In this document: in pieces, positions 25,432 through 34,339 of the stretch
Layout of the letters: the number at the start of each line of letters is the position of its first letter
Position numbering within the stretch: position 1 is the stretch's first letter
Translations under genes and position numbers: made by a program
Source of the DNA: Burkholderia lata
GTDB taxonomy: Bacteria > Pseudomonadota > Gammaproteobacteria > Burkholderiales > Burkholderiaceae
Assembly (NCBI RefSeq): GCF_000012945.1
Contig: NC_007511.1
Coordinates: forward strand, 62,001 to 126,000
DNA length: 64,000 bases
Direction of reading: 5' to 3'
The notes under the pieces: generated by a model
What the model saw: only the letters and a program-made list of their open reading frames with translations
Databases searched by the model: none
What the model was told of the DNA's origin: nothing

Positions 25432-26196
25432 TTAGTGGCTCGGCAGTTCCCGCACGTCGGTGGTCGGCACCGAGCCGAACGCGTCGCTCAGCGCATAGCC
25501 GATCAGCTGTCGCGCGGCCGCCTCGGGCGTCGCGAGCGCGCCGCTCGACTTCAGCTGGTCGAATTTCTCGCGCATCGGGAAATTGTCTTCGCTGCTCGAT
25601 CGGATCGTCGCCTGCATGCCCGTATCGACGACGCCCGGCGCGACGCTGCAGATCCGCAGCGCGCGGTTCGCGTCGAGCGCGACTGCGCGTGCATGGTGAT
25701 CGAGCGCGGCCTTGGTCGCGCAGTAGATGCTCCAGCCCGCGTACGCATTGCGTGCCGCGCCGCTCGACACGTGCAGGATCCGGCATTCGGTCGTGGCCGA
25801 CACCGCTTGCGCGAGCGCGGCCGACAGCATCAGCGGTGCCGCGACGTTCACGCCGACCGCGCGTGCGACGATCGCCGGGTCTTGCGTGGCGAGCGGGCCG
25901 ATCGGATCGACGATGCCCGCGTTGTTGAACAGCAGCACGATTGACGCGCCGTCGACGAAGCTGCGTAGCGTGTCGCCCGCCAGCCAGGCCGCGACGGCTG
26001 CCGTGTCCGACAGATCGAGTTCGACTTCGGCGAAACGGTCGCCGGCTTGCGACCCGAGCGACGGGTGGCGGCTGCGCGACACGCCGAGCACGGCGACGCC
26101 TTCCAGCAGCAGTTGTTCGGCGAGCTGCGCGCCGAGGCCGCGCGTGTGTCCGGTGACGATGGCACGCACGTGCGGGGTGGAAGAGGATGCGGTCAT
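25432..26196 (-). CDS. Short-chain dehydrogenase/reductase
   Basis: 254 residues of the classical SDR fold. The cofactor motif is TGHTRGLG (15-22), the structural NNAG lies at 91-94, and the catalytic residues are Ser144 or Ser145, Tyr158 and Lys162 (YCATK). It shows some similarity to sepiapterin-reductase-like or benzil-reductase-like SDRs through the RGLG and VDTGMQ segments. It is convergent with the MOSC gene and monocistronic, with no clue to substrate. It would act in the cytoplasm with NADP(H). Confidence 0.86.
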   Translation of the reverse strand: MTASSSTPHVRAIVTGHTRGLGAQLAEQLLLEGVAVLGVSRSRHPSLGSQAGDRFAEVELDLSDTAAVAAWLAGDTLRSFVDGASIVLLFNNAGIVDPIGPLATQDPAIVARAVGVNVAAPLMLSAALAQAVSATTECRILHVSSGAARNAYAGWSIYCATKAALDHHARAVALDANRALRICSVAPGVVDTGMQATIRSSSEDNFPMREKFDQLKSSGALATPEAAARQLIGYALSDAFGSVPTTDVRELPSH

Positions 26197-26577
26197 GGTG
26201 GTGGGCGGTTCGAAGGGGTGAATGGGATGAGCGGCGTCGATGGGCGGTGCGCATGCATGGCGGCATCGCGTGCGGGACGAGCGACGCGTGGTGCGGCGTG
26301 CGAAGGCGGTCGCGCGGCGCCGCGTGCGTCAGGGTAACGCATATCGTACGCCCGCATGCGCGGCGCACAAACGCCGCCGCGTGCAAGGAGGCGGAATCCG
26401 CCACGCGGCACCGGCTCGCCGATACGTTGGACGAAAGCCGGCTGCGGCAAGTGCGCGCGCCGGCACGTCGCGCGGCGCCGGGCCACGCGACGCGAGCTAT
26501 CATATGGCTCGCCCGTGCGCGATGCCGGACGGGCCGCGACCGTTTCCCTTCACCTGCTGCACGCTGCGACGCCAATC
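26197..26577. other. Divergent intergenic region between SDR and YceH
   Basis: 381 bp, GC-rich. The only clear element is an inverted repeat, GCGAGC at 26492-26497 and GCTCGC at 26507-26512 around the AT-rich TATCATATG, 66 bases before the YceH start. No credible gene was found; the long open frames reflect base composition. Confidence 0.4.
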
Positions 26578-27285
26578 ATGAACACCACGCCGGATACGCC
26601 CACGCCACGCGCCCTTCGCGAACTCACGCCCCTCGAGGCCCGCATTGTCGGTGTGCTCGTCGAGAAGCAGCACACGGTGCCGGACACCTATCCGCTGTCG
26701 CTGAACGCGCTGACCGCGGGCTGCAACCAGAAAACCGCGCGCGCGCCGGTGATGAGCGTCAGCGAGGACGAAGTCACGACCGCGCTCGACGGGCTGAAGC
26801 ACCTGAGCCTCGTGATGGAAGGGAGCAGCAGCCGCGTGCCGCGTTTCGAACACAACGTGAACCGCGTGCTCGGCATTCCGAGCCAGGCGATCGCACTGTT
26901 GACGATCCTGCTGCTGCGCGGCCCGCAGACGGCCGCCGAACTGCGCCTGAACAGCGCACGCCTGCACGGTTTCGCGGATATCTCGTCGGTCGAGGCGTTC
27001 CTCGACGAACTCGCGGCGCGCGCGCAGCCGCTCGTCGTCCGGCTGCCGCGTGCGCCGGGTGCGCGCGAGAACCGCTGGATGCACCTGATGTGCGGCGAAG
27101 TGAACCTGGCCGACTTCGCGAGCGCGGATGCCGGCGGTGCCGATTCCGTGCCGCCTTCGGAATTCGAAGCGCTGAAGGCCGAACAGAAGCGCCTCGCGGA
27201 TGAAGTGGCGCGGCTGAATGCGCTGGTTCTGCGGATGGCGAGCGAGTTGGGCATCGACGTCGACGCGCAAGGCGACGCGTCCTGA
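26578..27285 (+). CDS. YceH family protein (DUF480)
   Basis: 235 residues, full length for the UPF0502/YceH family. The N-terminus LTPLEARIVGVLVEKQHTVP, followed by LSLNALTAGCNQKTAR, is diagnostic, and two winged-helix domains span about residues 15-180. A C-terminal coiled coil (EFEALKAEQKRLADEVARLN) follows. Function is not established; winged helices suggest nucleic-acid or protein binding. The ATG at 26578 fits the family start, although the frame is open upstream. Confidence 0.9.
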   Translation: MNTTPDTPTPRALRELTPLEARIVGVLVEKQHTVPDTYPLSLNALTAGCNQKTARAPVMSVSEDEVTTALDGLKHLSLVMEGSSSRVPRFEHNVNRVLGIPSQAIALLTILLLRGPQTAAELRLNSARLHGFADISSVEAFLDELAARAQPLVVRLPRAPGARENRWMHLMCGEVNLADFASADAGGADSVPPSEFEALKAEQKRLADEVARLNALVLRMASELGIDVDAQGDAS

Positions 27286-27374
27286 TATCAGCGTGCGGGG
27301 CGTGGGCATCGCCCGGCCCCGTCGCCACGCGGCCGGACCGGTGCGCGATGCGGATACCGCCACGCATCGCCGCA

Positions 27375-28643
27375 TTACTTCAGCTTGACGCCCGGTACGA
27401 GATAGTGCGAACCACCCGGTTTCAGGATCGGCGCGAGCGCCGCAAATGGCGCATCGAGTTGCGGCCCGAGACAGGCGCCTGCTGCGTGGCCAATCCCGGA
27501 TACGGCGAACGACAGCTTGCCGGGCGCATCGAGTTCGAACGCCAGATACTCGGGGAACACGTCGGCGCACGACAGTGAATTGCCTTGGCCGTCCGTCACT
27601 TGCAGACCGTGTGTTGCCTTGTCGCGCAACCGCGTAATGAAACCCGCCAGCGCGGGACTCGTTTCCGGATTGCCGTCCTTGCCCGCCGCGGTTGCGTCGA
27701 TCACGCGATTCCAGTCGAGGTATGCGCCGCGCAGCAGGTCGAACGTGACCGGATCGTAGTGATTGTCCGGGTACGCGCCGCCGCAGAACAGGCTGCCCGA
27801 TTCCACGATACCCATCGCCGCACGCGACAGCCACGTGACCGTCACGTGCTCGTCGTCGTCGTAGCCGCCGAGCGATCCGGAGGCCGATCCGTCGTCGCTG
27901 TAGCGCGTCGATGCGCATGCGAGCGCCGCGAGACTCATCTGCCAGTGCCGTTGTTCCAGCAGGTGGTTGACCCGCGCCATCACGGCCGGATCGGGATGGC
28001 GGCTCAGCCGCGGATACGCGAGCACCGTGCGCGGGTCGCTCCACATCCGGTACGCGACCGTGCCGTCGCCGATCTCGGGACCCACCGGCCGTGCGTGCCC
28101 GGCAAGCTTCAGCGTGGCATACGGCGCGTGTCGCATGTCGATGTCCGCGCTGCGCGCGATGCCGCTGCCGACACCACTTCCAGACACAGCGGTGATCGCC
28201 TCGACGGCGCCCGGCGCGACTGCGTCGGGATCGTATTCGGCGACGCGGTGCAACGCGAAGGCACGTGACTTGCCCGAGCGCGCATCGGTCCAGCGGCCGC
28301 GATAGCCGGCCTTGTCCCGCGTGCCCTGCCAGGTGGCCGCGGCATGATCGAAATCGGCTTGCTGGCCGAATCCCAACGGACTGCGTGCATCGTCCGGCAA
28401 CTGCGATCGCACGAGCGGCTCGAGCAATTCCGCGGGCGTGCCGTGTAGCGGAATATCGACGCCGTGCTGCGCATAGAAGTAGCGGCCCGAGATTGAACCA
28501 TCCGCAGCCGGGCGATCGTCGAGTTCCATCACGACGGCGCCGGCGCCCTGCAACGTTCCCTCGTAGACCGTGCGCGGCGCGGCATTCGCGAAGCCAGCGT
28601 GCAGGGCGAACAGCACCCATACAATCCTGATCAGCGGGCGCAT
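27375..28643 (-). CDS. Secreted protein of unknown function
   Basis: 422 residues with a Sec signal peptide (IRIVWVLFALHAGFANAAP). I do not recognise the domains. The N-terminal part contains beta-strand segments such as YEGTLQGAGAVVMELDDRP and SISGRYFYAQHGVDIPLHG, resembling periplasmic proteins that report on peptide chain modification, and the C-terminal half has SGSLFCGGAYPDNHYDPVTF, which recalls DUF3298-like domains. Its ATG overlaps the stop of the upstream gene by one base (TGATG), so the two are translationally coupled. It is the last gene of a three-gene run of unknowns. Confidence 0.75.
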   Translation of the reverse strand: MRPLIRIVWVLFALHAGFANAAPRTVYEGTLQGAGAVVMELDDRPAADGSISGRYFYAQHGVDIPLHGTPAELLEPLVRSQLPDDARSPLGFGQQADFDHAAATWQGTRDKAGYRGRWTDARSGKSRAFALHRVAEYDPDAVAPGAVEAITAVSGSGVGSGIARSADIDMRHAPYATLKLAGHARPVGPEIGDGTVAYRMWSDPRTVLAYPRLSRHPDPAVMARVNHLLEQRHWQMSLAALACASTRYSDDGSASGSLGGYDDDEHVTVTWLSRAAMGIVESGSLFCGGAYPDNHYDPVTFDLLRGAYLDWNRVIDATAAGKDGNPETSPALAGFITRLRDKATHGLQVTDGQGNSLSCADVFPEYLAFELDAPGKLSFAVSGIGHAAGACLGPQLDAPFAALAPILKPGGSHYLVPGVKLK

Positions 28644-29065
28644 CACCAGCGGCACCCGGTTTGTTCGGACGCGTCGATGTCCAATACTCTGCCGAACGCG
28701 GTCTGCTTGCCCGTGCGTGCGCTGGTATAGGTCATCGAATAGATCATCGCGCCCTGCGACATCATCTCGTACCGTCCATTGATCCTGCCGTCGACCATTT
28801 CGACCCAGGTCGTCGTGAACTGGTGCGGGCGGCCTTCGGCGAGCACTTCCTCGTCCACGTGCTCGACCACGAGCGGCAGGGCCGTTTTCGCTTTCGCATA
28901 GCGGACCATGCCGCCCGACCAGTCGACGGCGTCGTCGTAGTAGGTGCGCATCTCGAAGCGCACGGGCTTGTCGCCGTCCGATTTGAAGCAGTACACCTCG
29001 GTGGAGACCTTGGCGAAAGCGGGCAGCGACGCGCAGAGCAGCAGGGCGGCAAGGGCTTTTTTCAT
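28643..29065 (-). CDS. Small secreted protein of unknown function
   Basis: 140 residues from ATG at 29065, with a compact signal peptide MKKALAALLLCASLPAFA. An in-frame ATG at 29095 would overlap the preceding stop (TGATG) and add ten residues; either is possible. The mature part (TEVYCFKSDGDKPVRFEMRT, VEMVDGRINGRYEMMSQGAM) looks like a small beta-sandwich and has cysteines near both ends (VYCF, GCRW) that could form a disulfide. I do not recognise a family. It is coupled to the 422-residue secreted protein downstream. Confidence 0.7.
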   Translation of the reverse strand: MKKALAALLLCASLPAFAKVSTEVYCFKSDGDKPVRFEMRTYYDDAVDWSGGMVRYAKAKTALPLVVEHVDEEVLAEGRPHQFTTTWVEMVDGRINGRYEMMSQGAMIYSMTYTSARTGKQTAFGRVLDIDASEQTGCRW

Positions 29066-29094
29066 GATGGGCCGGTGAAGGATGAAATGCGGCA

Positions 29095-29649
29095 TCAACC
29101 GAGCACGATCCGCGTAGCGCCCGCATCGACGAGCCGGAACAGCAGATCCTCGACGGCTGTCTCGGGTGCGGACCCGAGATCCGCATTGACGCGCCAGCCC
29201 TGTTCCGTGCGAACCGGTTCCGACAGGTAGTGAACGATGCCGTGCAGGCCGTCGTCCGCCGGCGTGTTCTCGTCGTCGACATCGAACCACGCGAAGAACC
29301 ACGTCTTGAACGCCTCGGCCGCCGCGCTTTCGTCGAGACCGTCGGCCTCGATCGCGGCCCAGTCCCACACGAACGGGCGAATCGACACGGCCGCCGTTTC
29401 GAGTTCGAATGCCAACGGCTCGAACGCCAGTTGCGTGGCGGAATCGACCATCACCGGCTGGCCGGCCGATTCGCCTGCGGTTGGGATGATGTCGGCCCGG
29501 CACGGCAACGCGAGCGGCCCTTCGGTGGCGAGCGTGCCGTCGGCACGCCGGTAGGCCGGTTCGACGATCACGGCCGGTTGCGCAGCCGCTTTCGCGAGCA
29601 GGTCGGCATAGGGTTGGCGGATGGCGCGGAGCAGTTCGGAGACGGTCAT
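29095..29649 (-). CDS. Conserved hypothetical cytoplasmic protein
   Basis: 184 residues, no signal peptide or membrane segment. It is acidic and contains FVWDWAAIEADGLDESAAAE and a WFFAWFDVDDENTP segment rich in aromatic residues. I do not recognise the family. It opens a three-gene minus-strand run in which successive genes meet at TGATG or lie within 30 bases, so all three are probably made together. The ATG at 29649 is chosen because homology-like composition begins there; upstream codons are arginine-rich and atypical. No strong ribosome-binding site is visible. Confidence 0.65.
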   Translation of the reverse strand: MTVSELLRAIRQPYADLLAKAAAQPAVIVEPAYRRADGTLATEGPLALPCRADIIPTAGESAGQPVMVDSATQLAFEPLAFELETAAVSIRPFVWDWAAIEADGLDESAAAEAFKTWFFAWFDVDDENTPADDGLHGIVHYLSEPVRTEQGWRVNADLGSAPETAVEDLLFRLVDAGATRIVLG

Positions 29650-30049
29650 CGTGGCGTGTCGGTTGGGCAGGAAACGAGCGGTTACAGGCAGTGCGCGGCG
29701 CGGCGGGCATCGCGCGACGCGGCCGCTCAGGTACCGGACAGCCGTGATCGTACGGCACTTCGGCAAAACGCGGACAGTCGGCCAAATGGCCGGAGCGACC
29801 CGCATCGCGCGACGACGGGTTTAGACGTTTACCTTCAAACAATCGAAAACGTCCATCGATTGCGTGCACGTTGTGCTTCAATTCATCCGGTTTGTACTCC
29901 TACTAAAATTACAGATTCAGAACAGCCCGGATTACTTATTCACAGGAGACAGTCGATGGCTTGGAAACGGTTTTGAAGCGACACACGCGATGGTCTGCAA
30001 CACCGCGAACTTCCTTCGATGAAAGCAGGTTATCCCAGGGGCCCCAACC
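29650..30049. other. Intergenic region upstream of the lipase gene
   Basis: 400 bp with an AT-rich centre at about 29820-29945. It contains an inverted repeat, GACGTTT at 29824-29830 and AAACGTC at 29847-29853, and the short leader frame at 29956-29976. It should carry promoters for both the minus-strand unknown operon and the lipase. Confidence 0.4.
29956..29976 (+). CDS. Possible six-residue leader peptide (MAWKRF)
   Basis: ATG at 29956 is preceded by AGGAG at 29944-29948, a better ribosome-binding site than that of the lipase, and is followed by five codons and TGA. It ends 73 bases before the lipase start. It may be a short upstream frame that affects lipase translation, or a chance occurrence. 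Confidence 0.3.
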   Translation: MAWKRF

Positions 30050-31366
30050 ATGTCCTCCAGACGTTTCATGATGGCCGCGGCGGCCGTATCCGCCACGCTG
30101 GCCATGACCGCACCGCCGGTCAGCGCCGCCGCGCCCACCGTATCCGACCCGTTCTACACGTACACCGGCACCACGCCGCTGGCATCGATTCCACCGGGCA
30201 CGGTGCTCAAGACGCGCAACGTCACCTATCACGTGGCCGGCATCCCCACCGCGCTGACCGCGCAGCAGTTGCTGTATCGCACCAATAACGCGCTGAACCA
30301 GCCGGTCGTCAACGTGACGTCGGTGATCCGGAGCCAGGTCAGCAACGGCCAGGCGATCTCGTACCAGTCGGCCTACGATTCGCTGAACCCGTACGACGAG
30401 CCGTCGCAGGTGATCGCCGGCGACCGCGACGTCACGAAGGTCATCAACATCGGCACGCTGCTCTACAGCGCGGAATCGATCCCGCTGTCGACACTGCTGC
30501 TGCTCGGCTACAACGTCATCGTGCCCGATACGGAAGGCCAGACGGCCGACTTCGCTGCCGGCCCCGAATACGGGATGACCACGCTTGATTCGATCCGCGC
30601 GGCGCTCAATACGCCGTCCACGGGCCTGAACCCGTCGAGCAAGGTCGCGATGATCGGCTATTCCGGCGGCGCGATCGCGACGAACTGGGCCGCGCAGCTC
30701 GCGCCGAGCTATGCGCCCGAGATCAACAAGCAGCTCGTCGGCGCGGCGGAAGGCGGCGTGCTGGTCGATCCCGCGCACAACCTGCGCTACGTCGACGGCA
30801 GCATCGTGTGGGGCGGCGTGGCCGCGGCCGCGCTGGCCGGGCTGTCGCGCGGCTACGGCTTCGACCTGACGCCCTATCTCAGCGATACCGGCGTCGCCGT
30901 GTTCAAGGACATCCAGAGCCAGTCGCTCGCATACATCCTGCCGAAGTACACGGGGCTGCACTGGGGCACGCTGTTCAAGCCGCAATACGCGAACGACATC
31001 AACAGCATTCCGGTGTACGTGACGTATGCGAACAAGGTGAATGCGGGGCTGGCCGCATCGCCGACGATCCCGATGTTCATCGGCCAGGGCACGGCGGGCG
31101 CGCTCGATGGCACGTTCAGCAGCCAGGTGGGCGACGGCGTGATGATGGCGTACGACGTGCGCGCACTGGCGCAGAAGTTCTGCGCGAGCGGCACGCCGGT
31201 CACGTACAACGAGTATCCGCTCGAACATGCGGGTGCGATCGTGCCGTGGGTGGCCGGCATGCTGCCGTGGCTCTACGACCGTTTCAACGGGAAAGCCGCG
31301 CCGAGCAACTGCTGGCTGACGTCGCTGCTGCCGAGCAATTCGCTGGCGCCCGAGACGCTGCACTAG
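30050..31366 (+). CDS. Secretory lipase (LIP family alpha/beta hydrolase)
   Basis: 438 residues with a signal peptide (MMAAAAVSATLAMTAPPVSA; the SRR before it leaves Tat export possible). The domain matches the secretory lipase family: DPFYTYTG start, GYNVIVPDTEG strand, nucleophile Ser205 in GYSGGA, probable acid Asp353 in GALDGTF, and His393 in EHAGAI. Two C-terminal cysteines (FCASG, NCWLT) may form a disulfide. It would hydrolyse acyl esters outside the cytoplasm. It is monocistronic with its own terminator, and unrelated to the lifase-dependent Burkholderia LipA. AGGGG lies upstream of the ATG. Confidence 0.85.
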   Translation: MSSRRFMMAAAAVSATLAMTAPPVSAAAPTVSDPFYTYTGTTPLASIPPGTVLKTRNVTYHVAGIPTALTAQQLLYRTNNALNQPVVNVTSVIRSQVSNGQAISYQSAYDSLNPYDEPSQVIAGDRDVTKVINIGTLLYSAESIPLSTLLLLGYNVIVPDTEGQTADFAAGPEYGMTTLDSIRAALNTPSTGLNPSSKVAMIGYSGGAIATNWAAQLAPSYAPEINKQLVGAAEGGVLVDPAHNLRYVDGSIVWGGVAAAALAGLSRGYGFDLTPYLSDTGVAVFKDIQSQSLAYILPKYTGLHWGTLFKPQYANDINSIPVYVTYANKVNAGLAASPTIPMFIGQGTAGALDGTFSSQVGDGVMMAYDVRALAQKFCASGTPVTYNEYPLEHAGAIVPWVAGMLPWLYDRFNGKAAPSNCWLTSLLPSNSLAPETLH

Positions 31367-31399
31367 CCGTCATGCCGCATGTGATGCGGCGCGTGGCCG

Positions 31400-31425
31400 G
31401 GCGACCCTCCGCGGGTCGCCTTTTT
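31400..31425 (+). terminator. Intrinsic terminator after the lipase gene
   Basis: GGCGACCC (31400-31407) pairs with GGGTCGCC (31413-31420) around a five-base loop and is followed by five T residues and CTTTT. Confidence 0.85.
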
Positions 31426-31559
31426 CTTTTCGCCTGTTGATCTCCGTCGCGCTGCCGTCATGCAGCCGCGCCCGCTCCCCCGCCGCAACCCGCCACCGCC
31501 CCGCCCGGGTGCCATAATCGAGCCTGCCCATCATTCCAGACGTCCCCCGGAGAATCACC

Positions 31560-32690
31560 ATGCAGAACCTCGACAATCCTTCCCACGATCGCGAGGTAGG
31601 CAGCGCCGACGCGACGCAGGACACCACCCGCATCGACGACGTCCGCATCGGCGCCGTGCGCCCGCTGATTTCCCCGGCGCTGCTGCTGGACGAACTGCCG
31701 GTGCCGGCCGCCACGCAGACGCTCGTCGAGGATACGCGCCGCGCGATCGGCGACATCCTGCACGGCCGCGACGACCGGCTGCTGCTCGTCGTCGGCCCCT
31801 GCTCGATCCACGATCACGACCAGGCACTCGACTACGCGCGCCGCCTGAAGGTCGCCGCCGATGCGCTGAAGGACGACCTGCTGATCACGATGCGCGTCTA
31901 CTTCGAGAAGCCGCGTACGACGGTCGGCTGGAAGGGCTACATCAACGATCCGCGCCTCGACGGCAGCTTCCGCATCAACGAAGGGCTGCGCGCCGCGCGG
32001 CAATTGCTGCTCGACATCAACGCGCTGGGCCTGCCGGCGTCGACCGAATTCCTCGACCTGCTGAGCCCGCAGTACATCGCCGACCTGATCGCGTGGGGCG
32101 CGATCGGCGCGCGCACGACCGAGAGCCAGAGCCATCGCCAGCTCGCGTCGGGCCTGAGCTGCCCGATCGGCTTCAAGAACGGCACCGACGGCGGCGTGCA
32201 GGTGGCGTCCGACGCGATCGTCGCCGCGGCGGCGAGCCATGCGTTCATGGGGATGACGAAGATGGGGATGGCCGCGATCTTCGAGACGCGCGGCAACGAC
32301 GACGCGCACGTGATCCTGCGCGGCGGCAAGAACGGCCCGAACTACGACGCCGAGCATGTCGAGGCGAGTTGCGCGGTGCTGCGCAAGGCCGGCTTGCGCG
32401 AGCAGGTGATGGTCGATTGCTCGCACGCGAACTCGAACAAGTCGCACGACCGGCAGATCGACGTCGCGCAGGATCTCGCGCGGCAACTGTCGCAGGGCGA
32501 ACAGCGGATCGTCGGCGTGATGGTCGAGAGCCATCTCGAAGCCGGGCGCCAGGACCTGAAGCCGGGTGTGCCGCTGAAGTACGGCGTATCGATCACGGAC
32601 GCATGCCTGAGCTGGACGCAGACGGAACCCGTTCTCGACGTACTGGCCGATGCTGTGCGGCAACGGCGCGCACAGTCGCGCAACGTGTGA
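31560..32690 (+). CDS. aroG: 3-deoxy-7-phosphoheptulonate synthase (DAHP synthase, class I)
   Basis: 376 residues. It condenses phosphoenolpyruvate with erythrose 4-phosphate, the first step of the shikimate pathway. Class I alpha motifs are seen: LLLVVGPCSIHD with the metal-binding Cys, MRVYFEKPRTTVGWKG for substrate phosphate and PEP binding, and GLSCPIGFKNGTDG. HVILRGGKNGPNYDAEHV is also typical, as is VDCSHANSNKSH. It is longer than E. coli AroG by some N-terminal residues. GGAG precedes the ATG. Which aromatic amino acid inhibits it is not decidable by eye, so the symbol marks the family. Confidence 0.93.
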   Translation: MQNLDNPSHDREVGSADATQDTTRIDDVRIGAVRPLISPALLLDELPVPAATQTLVEDTRRAIGDILHGRDDRLLLVVGPCSIHDHDQALDYARRLKVAADALKDDLLITMRVYFEKPRTTVGWKGYINDPRLDGSFRINEGLRAARQLLLDINALGLPASTEFLDLLSPQYIADLIAWGAIGARTTESQSHRQLASGLSCPIGFKNGTDGGVQVASDAIVAAAASHAFMGMTKMGMAAIFETRGNDDAHVILRGGKNGPNYDAEHVEASCAVLRKAGLREQVMVDCSHANSNKSHDRQIDVAQDLARQLSQGEQRIVGVMVESHLEAGRQDLKPGVPLKYGVSITDACLSWTQTEPVLDVLADAVRQRRAQSRNV

Positions 32691-32706
32691 CGAGGGTAAT
32701 GCCGAC

Positions 32707-33681
32707 ATGACCGATTTCCCGTCCGACGCATCGGCGATTCCGGGCGAACCGGCTGCGTCCGGACCGACGGCATCGACTGCATCGACTGCACCGGTGCCGC
32801 CCGGCAAGCTGTTCACGATGGCGGGCATCGGCTGGGCGGCATTTCTCGGCTCGCCGCTCGCCGGCGGCATCCTGCTCGCGGCGAACGCGCGGCGCCTGGG
32901 CCAACGCGCGCTCGCGCAGCGGCAGATTCTCGCCACGGCGCTCGTCACGCTCGTGTCGATCGCGCTTTACGCGGCCGTGGACATTCCGGAAACCTCGGTG
33001 GTGCCGCACGCGCTCGTGCATGCGGTCGTCATTGCCGGTCTCGCCGGGACGATTTTCTACGCGCGGCATGCGCAAGGGGCGACCGTCGACGCGCACCGGG
33101 CCGCTGGCGGCGCGCTGCAATCGAACTGGCGCGCGGCGGGCATCGGCCTGCTGACGCTGCTCGGTGTCTGGCTGTCGATCGCCGTGGTGGTCGTGGCGCT
33201 GGGTGTCGCGGGCGTGCTGAATTTCGACAACGACCTGCGGCTCGTGCGCAATTATCCGGCGCCGGCGGAGCTGCGTTTGCCTGCGGGATGGCGGGTCGCG
33301 AACCAGCCGGAGGATCGTGGCAATGCGAGCTACCGGATCCGGCGTTTCCGATTCGGGCTGATCTCGGCGGGGATCGATTTCGTCATCGGCGACAAGAGTG
33401 ACGATGCCCTGTCGAGCTTGTGCGACGGGTGGGACGATCCCGTCAAGGAAGGTGGCAGCGAGATCGAATCGTCGCACGCGGCGAACGGCACGATAGCCGG
33501 TCGGCCCGCACGGACGTGCGAGCACAAGGAGGCGCTCAACGATGCGGTCGTCCACCAGGCGGTCGTGGCAACCTCCGGCGACACGAAGACCTGCGCGCTG
33601 ATCTACACGGCGCGCGAGGAAAACTACGCGCGTTATCTGCCGGAGTTTAACCGCGTACGCGATTCGTTGCGGTGTCCGTAA
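32707..33681 (+). CDS. Membrane protein of unknown function
   Basis: 324 residues from ATG at 32707, 16 bases after the DAHP synthase. Four membrane segments are predicted from hydrophobic runs at about residues 36-60, 72-90, 98-120 and 145-173. A soluble C-terminal domain of about 145 residues follows (LRLVRNYPAPAELRLPAGWR, DFVIGDKSDDALSSLCDGWD) with cysteines in RTCEHKE, KTCALI and LRCP. The first 30 residues are Ser/Thr/Pro/Ala-rich. I do not recognise a family. The gene is probably co-transcribed with aroG but need not be functionally related. Confidence 0.75.
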   Translation: MTDFPSDASAIPGEPAASGPTASTASTAPVPPGKLFTMAGIGWAAFLGSPLAGGILLAANARRLGQRALAQRQILATALVTLVSIALYAAVDIPETSVVPHALVHAVVIAGLAGTIFYARHAQGATVDAHRAAGGALQSNWRAAGIGLLTLLGVWLSIAVVVVALGVAGVLNFDNDLRLVRNYPAPAELRLPAGWRVANQPEDRGNASYRIRRFRFGLISAGIDFVIGDKSDDALSSLCDGWDDPVKEGGSEIESSHAANGTIAGRPARTCEHKEALNDAVVHQAVVATSGDTKTCALIYTAREENYARYLPEFNRVRDSLRCP

Positions 33682-33855
33682 TGTCGCCATCGCGCGGGTC
33701 GCGTGACGGGGGCTGCGTCATCGCGTCCGATGCAGCGTTTCGCCAGTGGCGCTAACATGGGCCGGTGCGATGCGCCGTGCTTCACGCGGCGCACGCACGG
33801 CGGCGGCTTGGCCGGCCGCCGACACCGACAACAATTCACCGGAGTACATAACAGC

Positions 33856-34284
33856 ATGGCTTTCTACAAGACCCTCATCGCAGCAACCGTCCTCGCTTCG
33901 AGCGTTAGCGCGCACGCGCAGATCGCGGGCGCGCAGCCGATCAGCGTGACCGTCGAGCAATCGCAGGCGCTGCTCGAAGGCTGGAGCGTGAAGAAGAGCG
34001 TGCTCGGCAAGGCCGTGTACAACGACGACAACCAGAAGGTCGGCACCGTGCGCGACCTCATCGTCGCGCCGGACGGCTCGGTATCGGCCGCGATCGTATC
34101 CGCCGGCGGCTTCCTCGGCGTGGCCGCGCACGACGTCGCGGTACCGATTGCGTCGCTCGACGTGCGCAAAGGCAACATCTACCTGCCGGGTGCGACGAAG
34201 GATGCGCTGAAGGCGACGCCGGCGTTCCAGTACGCGAAGGTGCCGTCGCCGCCGAAGCCGAAGAAGATCGACGAAAAGCAGTGA
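33856..34284 (+). CDS. Exported PRC-barrel domain protein
   Basis: 142 residues with signal peptide FYKTLIAATVLASSVSAHAQ. A single PRC-barrel domain fills most of the mature part (SVLGKAVYNDDNQKVGTVRD, then VAPDGSVSAAIVSAGGFLG and HDVAVPIASLD). It ends in a lysine/proline-rich tail (PSPPKPKKIDEKQ). PRC-barrels bind RNA, photosynthetic or envelope partners; exported versions are common in Burkholderia and are often stress-induced. GGAG at 33841 is about 11 bases upstream of the ATG. Confidence 0.83.
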   Translation: MAFYKTLIAATVLASSVSAHAQIAGAQPISVTVEQSQALLEGWSVKKSVLGKAVYNDDNQKVGTVRDLIVAPDGSVSAAIVSAGGFLGVAAHDVAVPIASLDVRKGNIYLPGATKDALKATPAFQYAKVPSPPKPKKIDEKQ

Positions 34285-34302
34285 GCAAGCGCTGACTTGC
34301 AC

Positions 34303-34327
34303 GGCCCGGCGCGCGATGCGCCGGGCC
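34303..34327. terminator. Hairpin between convergent PRC-barrel and OsmC genes
   Basis: A perfect 10-base stem, GGCCCGGCGC (34303-34312) with its complement (34318-34327), encloses the loop GCGAT. There is no T-tract, so it may act with Rho or simply as a bidirectional block. Confidence 0.5.
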
Positions 34328-34339
34328 TCCCGTCCGCGA

